Origin: Sorex araneus
Taxonomy: Eukaryota; Chordata; Mammalia; Eulipotyphla; Soricidae
Assembly: GCF_027595985.1 (NCBI RefSeq)
Contig: NC_073307.1
Span: 121,127,678 to 121,191,677, forward strand
Direction of reading: 5' to 3'
DNA length: 64,000 bases
Positions 1 through 11,741 of this stretch are shown one piece after another. A program made the translations under genes and the position numbers. Below the pieces are notes generated by a model that saw only the letters and a program-made list of their open reading frames with translations, ran no database searches and was not told the DNA's origin. Numbering within the stretch: the first letter of the stretch is position 1; each line of letters starts with the position of its first letter.

Positions 1-207
1 GTAACATCTCCATTGTGATACTTGTTGTTACTGTTTTTCAGCATATCAAATACACCGTAGGTAGCTTGCCAGGCTCTTCTATGCAGTGGGGATTCTCTTG
101 GTAGCTTGCCGGGCTCTCCTAGAGGGATGGAAGTATTGATCCCGGTGGGCCGCTTGCAAGGCAAACGCCCTATCCGCTATGATATCTCTCTGCCCCAACA
201 CCATGCA
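1..207 (-). repeat. SOR-type SINE, partial
   Basis: This is a minus-strand copy of the long SINE type, cut by the window edge. Reading leftward from about 207, a tRNA-like head with an A-box/B-box layout is followed by the tail containing the 'gtaacatctccattgtga' complement. That tail is shared with the RTE LINE copies in this window. The copy is diverged. Confidence 0.85.
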
Positions 208-599
208 GTAGATGTAACAAACATATATAGAACCAAGCCCCTAGAAAAGACAATTGAAATTACTCCTAGAGTTCCATATGCCACTACTTTCATATTAACT
301 TAATTTTCCTTCTGGTTGTTCATTTGTGAAAAATACAAACATGTCCTATAAACACTCAAAGACGTTTGTCAGTAGCAAGTTTATTCTGTGTGTACAGTAG
401 AAAAAATAGACTATTTACCTAAATACACAGAACACAAAGTAAATAGTGACTCACTTATATAATGAAATACTATTCAGCTTTAAAAACTGAAAAATACCAG
501 ATATCTGAAAGTGCAGTGACAAAATTTCTGAAAATTATGACTACATTGTGATTGAGTTAAGACAAATGAGTATTTTCTGACATCTCCAGATGTCAGAAA
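208..599 (-). other. 3' flank / former 3' UTR of receptor pseudogene A
   Basis: This non-coding block is repeated downstream of receptor loci B (about 12420-12710), C (18720-19170) and D (44700-45049). It is recognisable by the 'aaacatgtc' and 'cactcaaa' words and by the conserved AATAAA. It belongs to the duplicon that carries the receptor. No other gene is seen in it. Confidence 0.7.
380..385 (-). terminator. putative poly(A) signal of locus A
   Basis: AATAAA is read on the minus strand. It has the same position relative to the stop region and the same context as in loci B, C and D. A GT-rich stretch follows in the transcription direction, as expected for cleavage/polyadenylation. Confidence 0.5.
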
Positions 600-2110
600 A
601 GGAGGAGGAGGGCTGCCTTACTTCCATTCTCATCAAGAACATCCCTCAAAATCCTCTGAAGGATTATTTTGAAGCTTCTTCTTTGCTGCCTTTTTCATCT
701 GCCTATAGAGCAAACAAAAGAAGTAAATGATGGGATTAGCAATTTTTTTGACACAGGTTAATATCTTTGTAACTCGAAAAGATTTTAAAGTGTACAAAGT
801 ATAAGTAATAGTCATTAAGCCTAAGAGGAAGCCCTAAGGCAGTTCACAAGAGGAAGGCCAGCACAGTGAACCTGATGTGCACACACAGCCTGGTGAGCTT
901 TAGTTTCTGGGAGCCACATGGCAATCTGATCATCTGTCCGATTCAAAGAGAAGCACAAAGGCACAAATCAACCACGAGGCAATGATGAAATCAATTCACT
1001 TGTATCACTTGACTTGTCATCCCCTTGTTCGAGCAGGCATCAGTAACGTTTCCATTCATCCTGTCACATACTAGTGTAGCCCAATGGCATCTCCTCGCTC
1101 CAGGAAAATAAAGAACCTCAAATCGTTTCATCAGGTTCTTGAGGAAGAATTCTGACCATCTCATGGGTGGGCGGTCATGCATTCTTTTGATGTCCCATGG
1201 AACCCAGTCAGTAATAGCTCTAGTCCAGCGGTCATCTCTAAATCGCTTTACATGTCCAGCCCATCTGATTTTGGATGCCTTGGCAAATGAGACAGAGTCC
1301 CTGATTCTTGATTGTTGATGGAGGTCGGAACTCCGGGATTCCTTCTCTCACTTGAGTGAAACATGATACTCCAAGTGTTGCTCTTTGATTCCTATTTGGG
1401 ATACTGAATAGCGTTCTCATGCTATTTTTCTAGGACCCAGGTCTCTGATGCATATGTCAGTGCGGGAAGAATGGTAGAGTCAAAAAGATGTTTTTGACGG
1501 AGCTGGAGGTTCTTCATCCTCTTAATCAATTCTCGACGCTCTTGAAGGCATTCCATGCTGCTCTCTTTCTCCTGTGCAGTTTGGGTGCAAAATCAATTAA
1601 CTTCCAGAAATGTATATTAGGTTCTCCAAACACAAAGCCACTGAATTCCATTCTCAGGATGCTCAGAAGCAGGGACAGGGACAAGAGCAGGGTTCACATG
1701 GCAGAGGACATGTGTTATGAGTGGTGGCAATGATACCATATGGGCTGTAGGACAGACAGGCAGTGCTCAGTGCTAATGGCAGTGAGAATGCTCAGGCCTG
1801 CAACATAGGGAAAGACAAACATTATCCAGAAAACTTGTAAATGGAGATGAAGTATAATTTGAACTTTGTGGCAAAGCATTTTATAGAGTACAACATCTGG
1901 ATAGGTAGACAGACAAAATCAACTCCTGCCAAGTTGAGGATGCAGAATGTGAAAACATTCCTCTGCATGCAGAAACACAGCAGCCAGAGCACCACAGCAT
2001 TTCCTGCCAGCCCCGTGGGGGAAGTGATAAATTTCACAAGGTCTGTGATCAAGAAGTCCATATGCATGTCACATGTTCTATCAAAGTCTAGCCAGTTACT
2101 TTAATTTATC
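600..2110 (-). pseudogene. MRGPRX-like receptor pseudogene A, split by RTE LINE
   Basis: This is a remnant of a single-exon Mas-related GPCR. The N-terminal half (about 2067 down to 1590) encodes TM1 with a GNAVVLWLL motif, TM2 with NLAGVDF, and the region up to TM4. The C-terminal part (about 996 down to 610) keeps pieces of TM5-TM7 and the tail. The start region near 2100 is degraded, the frame breaks repeatedly (one open piece ends at 1822), and an RTE LINE of 593 bp sits at the TM4-TM5 region with a 9-bp target duplication. The cysteine and acidic pocket residues seen in locus B are lost here. Flanking blocks are the same as at loci B-D, so it was once a full duplicon member. It cannot encode a receptor. 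Confidence 0.9.
997..1589 (-). mobile_element. RTE-clade LINE, 5'-truncated, inside pseudogene A
   Basis: Minus-strand 3' fragment of an RTE-type non-LTR retrotransposon. The minus strand encodes pieces of the RTE C-terminal region (an 'RWAGH'-like stretch and a 'WATL.CDR' stretch), homologous to the copies at 30858 and 37801. It is flanked by AAATCAATT at 988-996 and 1590-1598. The 3' end lies at the left and finishes in a short CAAGT-like repeat instead of a poly(A). Confidence 0.85.
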
Positions 2111-3067
2111 ATTTGTTTCTTTTATTTGTTAAAATTTTATTGAATCATCATGCAATACAGATACAATTCTTCATGCCTTCTCTTTCAGTTTATGAGGCAG
2201 TCTGCATTGGAGCAGTATTCCTACTCCTGTCTCTAAGAACCTGATTTTCCCACTAGTTTCCTAGCCATGTCCCATTGCACACTGTCTGGAGGGGAGTTTT
2301 CCCGGTAGGATATAAGGGCAGCAGCAGGAAATCTGAGCCCAGCCTTCTTCTGTTCTGGGCCTTCTTTTCTTCAGAAACATGAACTATGTGATATGTCAGT
2401 AACTGAAAATGGCCCACTGACATGCAAAGAGGCCACAAGGAGTTGAAGGAATATGACCCAGGAGTTCCTGGTCTGTGAGGGCTCATGGGCCAGCGATCTG
2501 AAAAGAGTGACCTCTAGCTCATATTCATTCACGTTTCCTAGAGGCTACCATTTGTCAGGCTGAAATGCTTTCCAACTAAAAGATGAAAGATGAGTGTTTA
2601 ACATATTTTTTTAAAAATTTAGTGTTTATAAAAAAATTTATAATACTGTTATTTTAGGGCTTCACACTTAAAACATTCCCACTGTGATTCCACTTTCCAT
2701 CGTCATTGTCCCAGTGTCCAACCCCCTCCATTTTATCCTCCCTTATCTCCTCAGCATCATGGGTTTCCTACTAGATACCAGTTTTCAGTTTTTGTTGGTT
2801 TTGGGCATTTTTTATTCCCTTATTATATTTCTTTATAAGACAGATTATTCTATATATGACCTTCTCCTTCTAACTTCACTTACTATAAGATCCATCCACA
2901 TAGCAAGCAGTGAATTGAATGTTATACGAAGCCTCTCTAGAAAAATGCTCAAAAGCACAAGTCCCTTCCTGCTAGGAAAAGACAACCACTATTCTACAAA
3001 GCAGAATTGTCAAGTGGTTAGAAGTTATCCCCTTACCCAGAGCAGTGAAAAGAGGACTCATTTTCAT
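2111..3067. repeat. 5' flank of locus A, duplicon block
   Basis: No gene seen. About 2200-2520 matches 20580-20760 and 46280-46530 (upstream of loci C and D). About 2660-3060 matches 15370-15680, 25730-26090 and 48730-49130. A scrap of L1 3' end (minus) is visible near 2120-2190. Open frames here are not conserved between copies. Confidence 0.7.
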
Positions 3068-3081
3068 AGAGATGCTATATA

Positions 3082-3268
3082 TATATATATATATACTTTT
3101 TTGGTTTTTTGGGTCACACCCGGCGATGCACAGGGGTTACTCCTGGCTCTTCACTCAGGAATTACCCCTGATGGTGCTCAGGGGACCATATGGGATGCTG
3201 GGATTAGAACCCGGGTCGGCCGCGTGCAAGGCAAACGCCCTGCCCGCTGTGCTATCGCTCCAGCCCCA
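3082..3268 (-). repeat. short SINE (tRNA head, A-tail type)
   Basis: Minus-strand copy. It starts at the right with the tRNA-like head ('ggggctggagcgatagcac' sense) and ends at the left in an A-rich tail that has grown into a TA microsatellite (about 3078-3094). The 14-bp TSD AGAGATGCTATATA lies at 3068-3081 and 3269-3282. This type lacks the RTE-like tail of the long SINE. Confidence 0.9.
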
Positions 3269-3282
3269 AGAGATGCTATATA

Positions 3283-3408
3283 AGCCACCAAATCACTCTT
3301 GGTTTCTGCATTCTTGATGGCCTGATGAGAAGAGGTAAAGTACAAATATACGGGGTACATATCCTATTCATTCATGTCACTGGACACCAATGTCAGTTGT
3401 CATAAGTG
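3283..3408. repeat. duplicon block upstream of locus A
   Basis: Matches 30765-30857, 49335-49455 and 61945-62060 ('gagaagagg.aaagtacaaa' context). It is non-coding. Confidence 0.65.
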
Positions 3409-3415
3409 CTTGTCT

Positions 3416-3965
3416 AGTTTTGTTTTTTGAATCACCTGGGTCTAGAGCGATAGCCATCTCTCCAGTCCCCATTCTCCACCACCAATGTTTCCAGTATTCC
3501 ATCCTCAACCCCACACATCTCCGTCCCATTCTGCCTGCCCCCACACATTTTTGGCAGGCACTTTCCTTTTACTCTCTCTCCTTTTGTGTCTTAATATTTG
3601 CAATAAAGGTACTAAGTGTCCATCATGTTTGTTCCATAGTGTACTTTCAGCACGCATCTCCAATCATGAGCAAGCCACCCAAGCATCATTCACTTAGTCA
3701 TCCCTTCTCTATCCTAGCTGCCTTTTTGCCCAGCATTTGAGGCCAACTTCCAAGCTGTGGAGCTATCCTCCTTGCCCTTATCTCTACTATCCTTAGGTGT
3801 TAATCTCCCCCTTTGTTACTTTGTATTTCCAAATCATTAAAGTCATTCTTTGTCTGTCCCACACCTTTCAATTAGCATGAATCTCTCCATGTTGATCCAC
3901 ATGCAAATTTCATTTCATCTTTCTAACAGCTGCATAGTATCCATTAGATCTACACAATGGAAGCT
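3416..3965 (-). mobile_element. L1 3' fragment, older subfamily
   Basis: Minus-strand 5'-truncated L1 covering the 3' UTR and the end of ORF2 ('aacagctgcatagtatccatt' region near 3930). The T-rich 3' end is at about 3420. It splits a duplicon block; CTTGTCT at 3409-3415 recurs at 4151-4157, beyond the neighbouring SINE. Confidence 0.75.
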
Positions 3966-4149
3966 TGTTTTTTTTTTTTGGGGGGGGGGTCAAACCCAGT
4001 GATGCTCAGGGGCTATTCCTGGCTCTGCACTCAGGAATTACTGCTGGCAGTGCTTGGAGGACCATATGCGATGCTTGCTGGAGACCATACTCGGGTAGGC
4101 TGCATGCAAAGCATATGTCCTATCCCCTGTGCAATTAAACAGGCTCAAG
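3966..4149 (-). repeat. short SINE (tRNA head, A-tail type)
   Basis: Minus-strand diverged copy with an A-tail (T/G homopolymers about 3969-3990) and a tRNA-like head near 4130-4149. It abuts or is nested at the 5' end of the L1 fragment. Confidence 0.8.
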
Positions 4150-4157
4150 GCTTGTCT

Positions 4158-4741
4158 TTTTTTGTCCCTTGAAAAAAACCTTAGAAACATGAACCATCCT
4201 CATGTTTGTTGTGGTTTGTAATAATGTTGATTATTATAATCTTATGTAATACTATTCATTTGACTATTTATTGCAATATTCTTATAAACACAGAAGAAAA
4301 TAAATTCAGGAGAATAAATGACTTGGGATCTGAGTAGGTGAACATAGGCCCTCACCAGGTGCAATGCCTTAGGAATTCCATGTTTTCTGCCACATCATAT
4401 GTAATGAGATGAGCTTCCATAGAGACTGCAGTTACCCTCTATTTCTATTTTTCTCAGAAATAATATTGAGGATGTTGGTACAGGTCTGCCTTATTCTGAA
4501 TGGTACCAAGCAACTGGACCCTGTCATTATTGAGCACCTGCTTTGAGGAGGGATGGATTAAGGAACCGACTCCTTGAGTTCTGCCTTTCTTTTCTTTCCT
4601 TGGCTGGTTGCTAAAAGCCACAGAGAACCACACAGTGTTAACACAGTTTGTTCTTTTTAAAGGGGGAATACACAAAAATCAGAGAGGTATGTGTTCTCAA
4701 GACTCAGATTACTTTTAGTAGTTGCAGTTCATTCAAAACAT
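4158..4741. repeat. duplicon block, non-coding
   Basis: Matches 49460-50090, and more distantly 31760-32390 and 62090-62700 (including the 'tctgcctttcttt.cttt' region near 4585). The short open frames are not conserved between copies. No gene seen. Confidence 0.7.
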
Positions 4742-4748
4742 AATTGCT

Positions 4749-4970
4749 GGGGCTGGAGTGATAGCACAGCAGGTAGGGCAGTTGCTTTGCATGTTGCTGA
4801 CTCAGGTTCAATTCCCAGCATTCCATATGGTGCCCCAAGCACTGCCAGGAATAATTTCTGAGTGCAGAGCAGAAGTCAACCCTGTCCATCACCGGATGTG
4901 ATCCAAAAAGCAAACACTAAAAAGCCAACCAACCAACCAACCAAACAAACAAACAAACAAACAAAAACAC
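4749..4970 (+). repeat. short SINE (tRNA head, A-tail type)
   Basis: Plus-strand copy with head at 4749 and tail grown into (AACC)n/(AAAC)n at about 4920-4965. An imperfect TSD (AACATAATTGCT / AACACAATTGCT) ends at 4748 and 4977. Confidence 0.9.
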
Positions 4971-4984
4971 AATTGCTATTCTTT

Positions 4985-5215
4985 CTTCACTGTATCACTA
5001 TCATCACGGTCATCCCATTGTTTCTCTGTTTTTTTGAGAAAGACACCAGTAATGTTTCTACTCCTCCCAACCCTGATATTTTAGCAGCCTCTCCTTACTC
5101 ATCTTTCCCAATGATTGGAGGGTCTTTCCTGGTCATGGAAATGAGACCTATTGTCACTGTTTTTGGCATATCGAATACATCACTGGTAGCTTGCCAGGCT
5201 CTGCGCGGAAAAGAC
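4985..5215 (-). repeat. SOR-type SINE, degenerate
   Basis: Minus-strand. The tail is recognisable at about 4990-5055 and the middle (the 'ggcatatcgaatac' word) at 5164-5177. The central part is replaced or badly diverged and the head is missing. Confidence 0.6.
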
Positions 5216-5254
5216 CATACTTAGAAAAAACCCTGTTTTTAAAATGTGCTCTGG

Positions 5255-5402
5255 ATGAGGGGCTGCAGTGACAGTACATGGGCAGGACACTTGCCTCCTT
5301 TGTAGCTGAGACAGGTTCATTACCCGAAACTCCATATGGTTCCCCTAAGCCCACCAGGAGTGATCATTGAGCACCACCAGGTATGGCCCAAACAAAACCA
5401 AA
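5255..5402 (+). repeat. short SINE, old copy
   Basis: Plus-strand diverged short SINE: degraded tRNA-like head, then 'ccatatggttcccctaagcc' and an A-rich tail. Confidence 0.7.
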
Positions 5403-5487
5403 AACACCACAGATGTGATGAAGCAGAGGAAAAATCACAGAAGAAAGGTTCATAGATGTTTGACAAGGCAACAGAAGTGACTCAAAA

Positions 5488-5641
5488 CTGAGGGGCAGAA
5501 AAGAGAGGACAGCAGGGATAATGTCTGCCATGCACGTGGCCAACCAGGTTCGATATCTGGCACTCCCTATAGTTCCCCAAGCCCACCAGGAGTACAAGAA
5601 GTTAGCCCTGAACACAGCTGGGTGTGGCTCCAAAACAAAAA
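5488..5641 (+). repeat. short SINE, old copy
   Basis: Plus-strand diverged short SINE. The B-box-like 'ccaggttcgat' lies near 5544, followed by the 'ccccaagcccaccaggagt' body and an A-rich end. Confidence 0.7.
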
Positions 5642-6134
5642 ACTGAGAAGAAAAGATATTTCTTGGAAAATACCCAGAGCACCAATGGGCCATATAAGCT
5701 CACACCACATTTACTGGGAATGATGCTGCCCTTAAGAATAGGGAGATTTTGGGGCTGTGACCTGATGCCTTCTAAGACTACAAGCACCTTGAGGGTGCTC
5801 TTATAATAGTTGAAGCAAAAACAGAGATAATTTTTAGTTCCTCCCAGATATAATTATAGCAGATTTATTTTGCATGAAGTCTAATGAATTCATCTACTGT
5901 ATAGCCCTCTTTCTGCTTTTCCTTAATTTAATATGTACAATGTAGATTCTCTACCCATGATAGATGAACTACACAGCAATGACAAAACTATCTCATAAAT
6001 TTCTCAATACTTAGAAATTAATACACTTAAGAGGAAAAAACATTGCCTGAATATTAGAAAATATTTTATAGTTTTCAGAAAGAAATTATTGATATTAATT
6101 GCTTTTTTTTAGGTTTTCTACAAATTCTCAAATC
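5642..6134. other. AT-rich non-coding stretch
   Basis: I see no gene and no recognisable repeat here. The open frames are short. Confidence 0.5.
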
Positions 6135-6147
6135 TATAACCTAAGTT

Positions 6148-7042
6148 GTTTTTTTTTTAGTTTATTTTTAATTAGAGAGTCATCGTGAGGGTACAGTTAC
6201 CGATCCATACATCTTTGTGCTCATGCTTCCCCCATACAAAGTTCAATAACCCATCCCTTCACCAGTGCCCATTCTCCACCACCCGTAAACCCAACATCCC
6301 TTCCCCCCTCCCCAGTCCCTTCTACCCCCACCCCACCCTGCCACTATGGCAGGGAATTCCCTTTTGTTCTCTCTCTCTGATTAGGTGTTATGGTTTGCAA
6401 TAAAGGTGTTGAGTGGCCATTGTGTTCAATCTCTAGTCTGTATTCCGCCCGCCTCACCCTTCCCCCACATGACCTCCAACCACATTTTACTTGGTGGTCC
6501 CTTCCCTGAGTTACCCAGAATGAGAGACCAGCCTCCAAGCCATGGAAACTATCTCCTGGTACTTATTTCTACTATTCTTGGGCGTTAGTCTTATAGTCTA
6601 TTATTCTATATTCCACAGATGAGTGCAATCTTTCTATGTCTGTCTCTCTCTTTCTGACTCATTTCACTTAGCATGATACTTTCCATGTTGATCCACTTAT
6701 ATGCAAACGTCATTTTTTCTATCAGCTGCATAGTATTCCATTGTATAGATGTACCAGAGTTTCTTCAACCAGTCATCTGTTCTAGGGCACTCGGGTTTTT
6801 TCCAGATTCTGGCTATTGTAAACAGTGCTGCGGTGAACATATAAGTGCATATGTCACTTCGACTATACTTTTTGGCTTTTCTGGGATATATTCCCAGCAG
6901 TGGTATTGCTGGGTCAAATGGGAGCTCAACCTCTAGTTTTTTGAGAATCGTCCATACTGTTTTCCAAAAGGGCTGAACTAGCCGGCATTCCCACCAGCAG
7001 TGTAGAAGGGTCCCTTTCTCCCCACATCCTCTCCAACAGCGG
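6148..7042 (-). mobile_element. L1 LINE, 5'-truncated, with TSD
   Basis: Minus-strand L1 carrying the 3' UTR and the C-terminal part of ORF2, including the [19 protein letters not shown] zinc-knuckle-like region and the '[11 protein letters not shown]' end (minus frame about 7065-6697). The T-run at 6149 is the poly(A). The 13-bp TSD TATAACCTAAGTT lies at 6135-6147 and 7043-7055. It is a young-looking copy. Confidence 0.95.
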
Positions 7043-7055
7043 TATAACCTAAGTT

Positions 7056-7292
7056 TTGGCCTCAAAACTTAGAAAAGAGAGAGGCCAGTATTCTGAGAAT
7101 AATGCAATTGGTGGCATATATAATTATCATTCTTGAAATCAACAGCGAAGCATCTGAGCTGAAAGTCTCAAACACATCATATGAAGCCTGGGCCTGCCAT
7201 CATGTCTCCAAGACTCCCCACCAAGAACCAAAGCTGGAGGAGAGAATGGCACTGTGTGACCATGCTCCTTCTTAATGTCATTGAGGTCACTT
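7056..7292. other. non-coding spacer
   Basis: Unique-looking sequence between two L1 insertions. No gene or repeat recognised. Confidence 0.4.
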
Positions 7293-7306
7293 AAAAAGAC
7301 ATTTGA

Positions 7307-9883
7307 GGTTGTCCAGTTATGCCCGCACCATTTGTTAAAGAGGCTTTCCTTGCTCCACTTCACAATTCTTGCTTCCTTATCGAAGATTAGATGATCATAC
7401 ATTTGAGGTTGTGTGTAGGGATATTTCACCCTTTTCCACTGGTCTGTGGCTCTGCCTTTGTTCCAATACCATGCTGTTTTAATTGTTTCCGCTTTGTAGT
7501 AACATTTAAGATTGGGGAGGGTGATGCCTCCCATCATCTTTTTCCCAAGAATTGTTTTAGCTATCCATGGGCATTTGTTCTTCCATATGAATTTCCAGAT
7601 TGCTTGACCCATTTCTTTGAAGAATGTCATGAGTATCCTTATAAGGATCGCGTTGAATCTGTATAATGCTTTAGGGAGTATTGCCATTTTGACAATGTTG
7701 ATTCTCCCTATCCATGAGCAGGGGATATGTTTCCATTTCCTCATGTCCTCTTTTATTTCATGAAGTAGAGTTTTATAGTTTTCTTTGTAGAGGTCCTTTA
7801 CTTCTTTAGTTAAGCTGATTCCAAGGTACTTGATTTTCTGGGGCACGATTGTGAATGGGATTTTTTTTTTAATTTCCCTTTCCTCTGTCTCATTGTTTGC
7901 AAATAGGAAGGCCATGGTTTTTGGGTATTGATTTTATAGCCTGCAACTTTACTGTACAGGTCAATTGCTTCTAAGAGTTTCTTAGTAGAGGTTTTAGGCT
8001 TTTCTAGTTATAGTATCATATCATCTGTGAATAATGAGAGTTTGATTTCTTTTTTTCCTACCTGGATGCCCTTAATATCTTTTTCATGCCTAACAGCTAT
8101 TGCAAGTACTTCCAGTACTATATTGAACAGCAACGGTGAGAGTGGGTATCCTTGTCTTGTCCCTGACCTTAGAGGAAAGGCCCCTAGCTTTTCCCCGTTG
8201 AGGATAATACTTGCCATAGGTTTGTGGTAGATGGCTTTGACTATCTTGAGGAAAGCTCCTCCAAACCCCATTTTGATGTGAATTTTCATCATGAACAGAT
8301 GTTGGTTCTTGTCAAATGCTCTCCTGCATCTATTGATATGATCATATGGTTTTTTATTTACTTTTGCTGATATGATGGATTATGTTGATTGATTTCCAAA
8401 TGTTAAACCATCCTTGCATTCTTGGGATGAATCCCACTTGGTCATGGTGACATCGACCTGACACTGTGCATGAAAATCAGATCAAAATGGATTAAAGACC
8501 CTAACATCAGACCACAATCCATAAGATACATCTAGGACAAGGTCAGCAAAACCCTCCACGTTATTGAAGCTAAAGGTATCTTCAAATATGACATGCAATT
8601 GACCAACCAAGTGGAAACAGAGATAAACAAATGGGACTACATTAAACTAAGAAGCTTCTGCACCACAAAATATACAGTGACCAAAATAAAAAGACAATCT
8701 ACAGAATGGGAAAGGATATTCACCCAACACCAATCCAATAAGGGGTTGATATCAAGGGTTTATAAAGCACTGGTTCAACTCTACAAGAAGAAAGTATCCA
8801 ACCCTATCAGAAAATGGGGTGAAGATATGAACAGAAAATTTTCCAAGGAAGAGATATGAATGGCCAAAAGACACATGAAAAAATTCACTGTATCAATAAT
8901 CATCAGGGAGATGCAGATCAAAACAACTATGAGATACCACCTCACACCACAGAGACTGGCACACATTCAAAAAAACAAAAGCAACTGCTCTTGGAGAGGA
9001 TGTGGGGAGAAAGAAGATCTTCTATACTGCTGGTGGGATTGCCAACTGGTTCAGCCCCTTTAGAAAACAGTATGGACTCTACTAAAAATATTAGAAATTG
9101 AGCTTCCATTTTATCTAGCAATAGCACTTCTGGGAATATATCACAGAAAAACAAAAAGGTAAAGTCAAAATGAGATCTGCACTTATATGTTCATCGCAGC
9201 ACTGTTAACAATAGCCAGAATCTGGAAAAAACCCGAGTGCATGAGAACAGATAACTGGTTAAAGAAACTTTGGTACATCTATACAATGGAATATTGTACA
9301 ACTGTTAAAAAAGATATAGTCATGAATTTTGCATATAAGTGGATCAACATGGAACGTATCATGCTAAGTGAAATTAGTCAGAAAGAGAGGGACATAGAAA
9401 GATTGCACTCATCCATGGAATATAAAATATCAGAGTAGGAGACTAACACCCAAGAATAGCATTATATAATACCAGGCGGTTGGCTCCATGGCTTGGATGC
9501 TGGCCTCACATGCTAGAGGAAAGGCAGCTCAGATAGAGAAGGAAACACCAAGTAAAATGTGGTTAGAGATCTGCATGGAAAGGGAGATGCCTGCTGAAAG
9601 TAGACTAGAGCCTGAACACGATGGCTACTGAGTACCCCTATAGCAAACCAGCCACCCAAAAAGAGAGAGAAAAAAAAAATGGAATACCCTACCACAGAGG
9701 CGGGGCGGGGGGGGGGGACGGGATTAGAGGTTGGGAGGGATACTGGGTTCATTGGTGGTGGAGAATGGACAGTGGTGGATGGATGGGTTCTCGAATATTG
9801 TATGAGGAAAACACAAACACGAAAATGTGTAGATTTGTAACTGTACCCTCACGGTGACTCACTAATTAAAAAAATAAATTAAA
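7307..9883 (+). mobile_element. L1 LINE with 5' inversion (twin priming)
   Basis: The right part (about 8447-9883, plus) runs from ORF2 'DIDLT' to the 3' UTR and A-rich tail. The left part (about 8446 down to 7307, minus) carries the preceding ORF2 stretch, including an RT box LFTDDMIL (canonical FADD altered to FTDD) and ending at HNWTT. Only a few codons separate the two break points in L1 coordinates. The 14-bp TSD AAAAAGACATTTGA lies at 7293-7306 and 9884-9897. ORF2 has stops and frameshifts, so the copy is dead. Confidence 0.95.
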
Positions 9884-9897
9884 AAAAAGACATTTGA

Positions 9898-11495
9898 CAT
9901 GGACTTTAATGCAGCACTTACTCATTAAATACCACTAGAGGGCCAGGCATAGTTGTAGGCTGTAAAAAATGTGACTTATGTTGGAATGGTCACCTCTACC
10001 TTAAACATTTTGCTCAACAATTATTATTTCGAGGCTTTAGAAAACAGATCAACTTTTTCTAATAAAGCAACTATGGAAAGAGAGCCATTTCCCATAAGCC
10101 TGATTTGTTTATAAAGATACTATTCATTTTCCTTAGATATTGTTCTGAACTTTACTCTCAAGGATACAATTCTTTCTTACAAATTCAAATATCATGGAAC
10201 CCGAAGTTTTAAATATAAATATTTATAAATTATTATAAAAACCACTATGTTTTCAAATAAAAAGCAAATTATACTGGCAATGAAGTATCTTTAAGATATT
10301 GTTCCAGAGAAATTATACAGATATTGGTATGACAACAAGGAAGTAAAGCAAACAATTTGATGGGATGTATAGTAGAGTTCCATGACCCTGAAAAATCCCA
10401 GAAACTTCCTTATCTGAAACTGCAAAGGAAGATAGACTCTTCTGCCTTTATCATAAATCTATCTGCATATTCTCCATTGATTATGCATCCAGGAGGAAAT
10501 GTCTCTGTGCCTCACAGAATGATTCCCATTTCCTCTAACACTGGTGCATCCAGGAAAATGAGACTGAAAAAATTTTGAGGACAGCCATTTGAAATACTTT
10601 CTCCATGCCAGGCTGTGAGTATGCCATGAGTGAGGCAAACATCCTATCTGCTGGACTATCTCACTGGCTCCTGAATCTCTGTCTTTTCTTGGTGCACCCA
10701 AGAGGCTCCCAGTTTGAGGTTTATGGATGTGCCTTAGGAAGAAAACACCGTTTGGCTTTGGAAATAAGCTCAATAAACTTATCTCTTTTGCATTCTTCCT
10801 TTAGGTGGCAAACTGACTCCCGTTGACAGGAACACTTTATAGAGATTCACCTTCATTTTGAATCCTTCTCTGGTCCAGAAGAAGACTCCTCAGAAGGAGT
10901 GGAAGTTGGTGAGAAGGAGGCTTATCAAGTTTCCCGTGAACATCTATGGTTTCCTTTTCAAAGACCTGCTGTCCAATGAGACCCCAATGTCCTTGGTATC
11001 ATGACCCCTCTGGGGATGTCTCCGCATTAGATCTGATTAAAACTCTCTCTCAGTCTGTGCATCTCGACCCCCATGTGGTACACTTTCCTGCTAGTGGTTC
11101 TTGTGGATTCTCTCACTGACAATGTGCCTGGAGAGCACAAAAAACAATGGGATTTTAGTCTGTGAGGATTAGAAATATAGGACACTTTGCTTATCTGAGA
11201 CTCAAACTCTACTTGACTCTTTTAAATTTTGTGGTATTATGGTAATAAGTCCTTTAAATTTCTATTTTCCTTACATATGCTACAGAAGCATATCAACTCA
11301 TATAATTTACTGATCTCATTTCCAGAAGGAGTGGTTTTTCATGTTTGCATCTAAATTCTATTTCTATGACTATTGATTTGAATAACATTTAATATTTCTT
11401 TTCGTTTGTCAGTTGGAACTTGAGAATCATTTTTCTTCCCATATGAGATTATAGGATATGACAGGAAATTCAGAATTTTTAAGAGTTGTAATAAA
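9898..11495. repeat. duplicon block including block Q (10610-11110)
   Basis: Non-coding. Roughly 10230-11480 matches 32440-33720, 50190-51320, 62740-64000 and, from 10600, also 15690-16460 and 26160-27120, all in the same orientation. About 10560-10680 looks like an old tRNA-derived SINE on the minus strand. Short minus-strand frames across copies (for example 10459-10773) do not share a common product, so I do not call a gene. Confidence 0.7.
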
Positions 11496-11741
11496 ATTTA
11501 ATAGCACAGCGGTAGGGCATTTGCCTTGCACGTGGCTGACCCAGGTTCTATTCCTCTGCCACTCTCAGTGTGCCTGGCAAGCTACTGATTGTTTCTCGCC
11601 CATATGGCAGAGCCTGGCAAGCTACCAGTGGTGTATTCAATATGCAAAAAACATTAACAACAAGTTTCAAAATGGAAATGTTACTGGTGTCCGCTTGAGC
11701 AAATCAATGAGCAATGGGATGACAGTGACAGTGACAGTGAA
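11496..11741 (+). repeat. SOR-type SINE, full length
   Basis: Plus-strand copy with tRNA-like head (from about 11498), middle, the RTE-like tail ('atgttactggtgtccgcttg' near 11678) and a terminal (GACAGT)n repeat instead of poly(A). Confidence 0.9.

Noticed and set aside
2684-3283. 199-residue plus-strand open frame
   Set aside because: It runs through a duplicon block and into a SINE; it is not open in the matching copies at 15.4, 25.8 and 48.8 kb.
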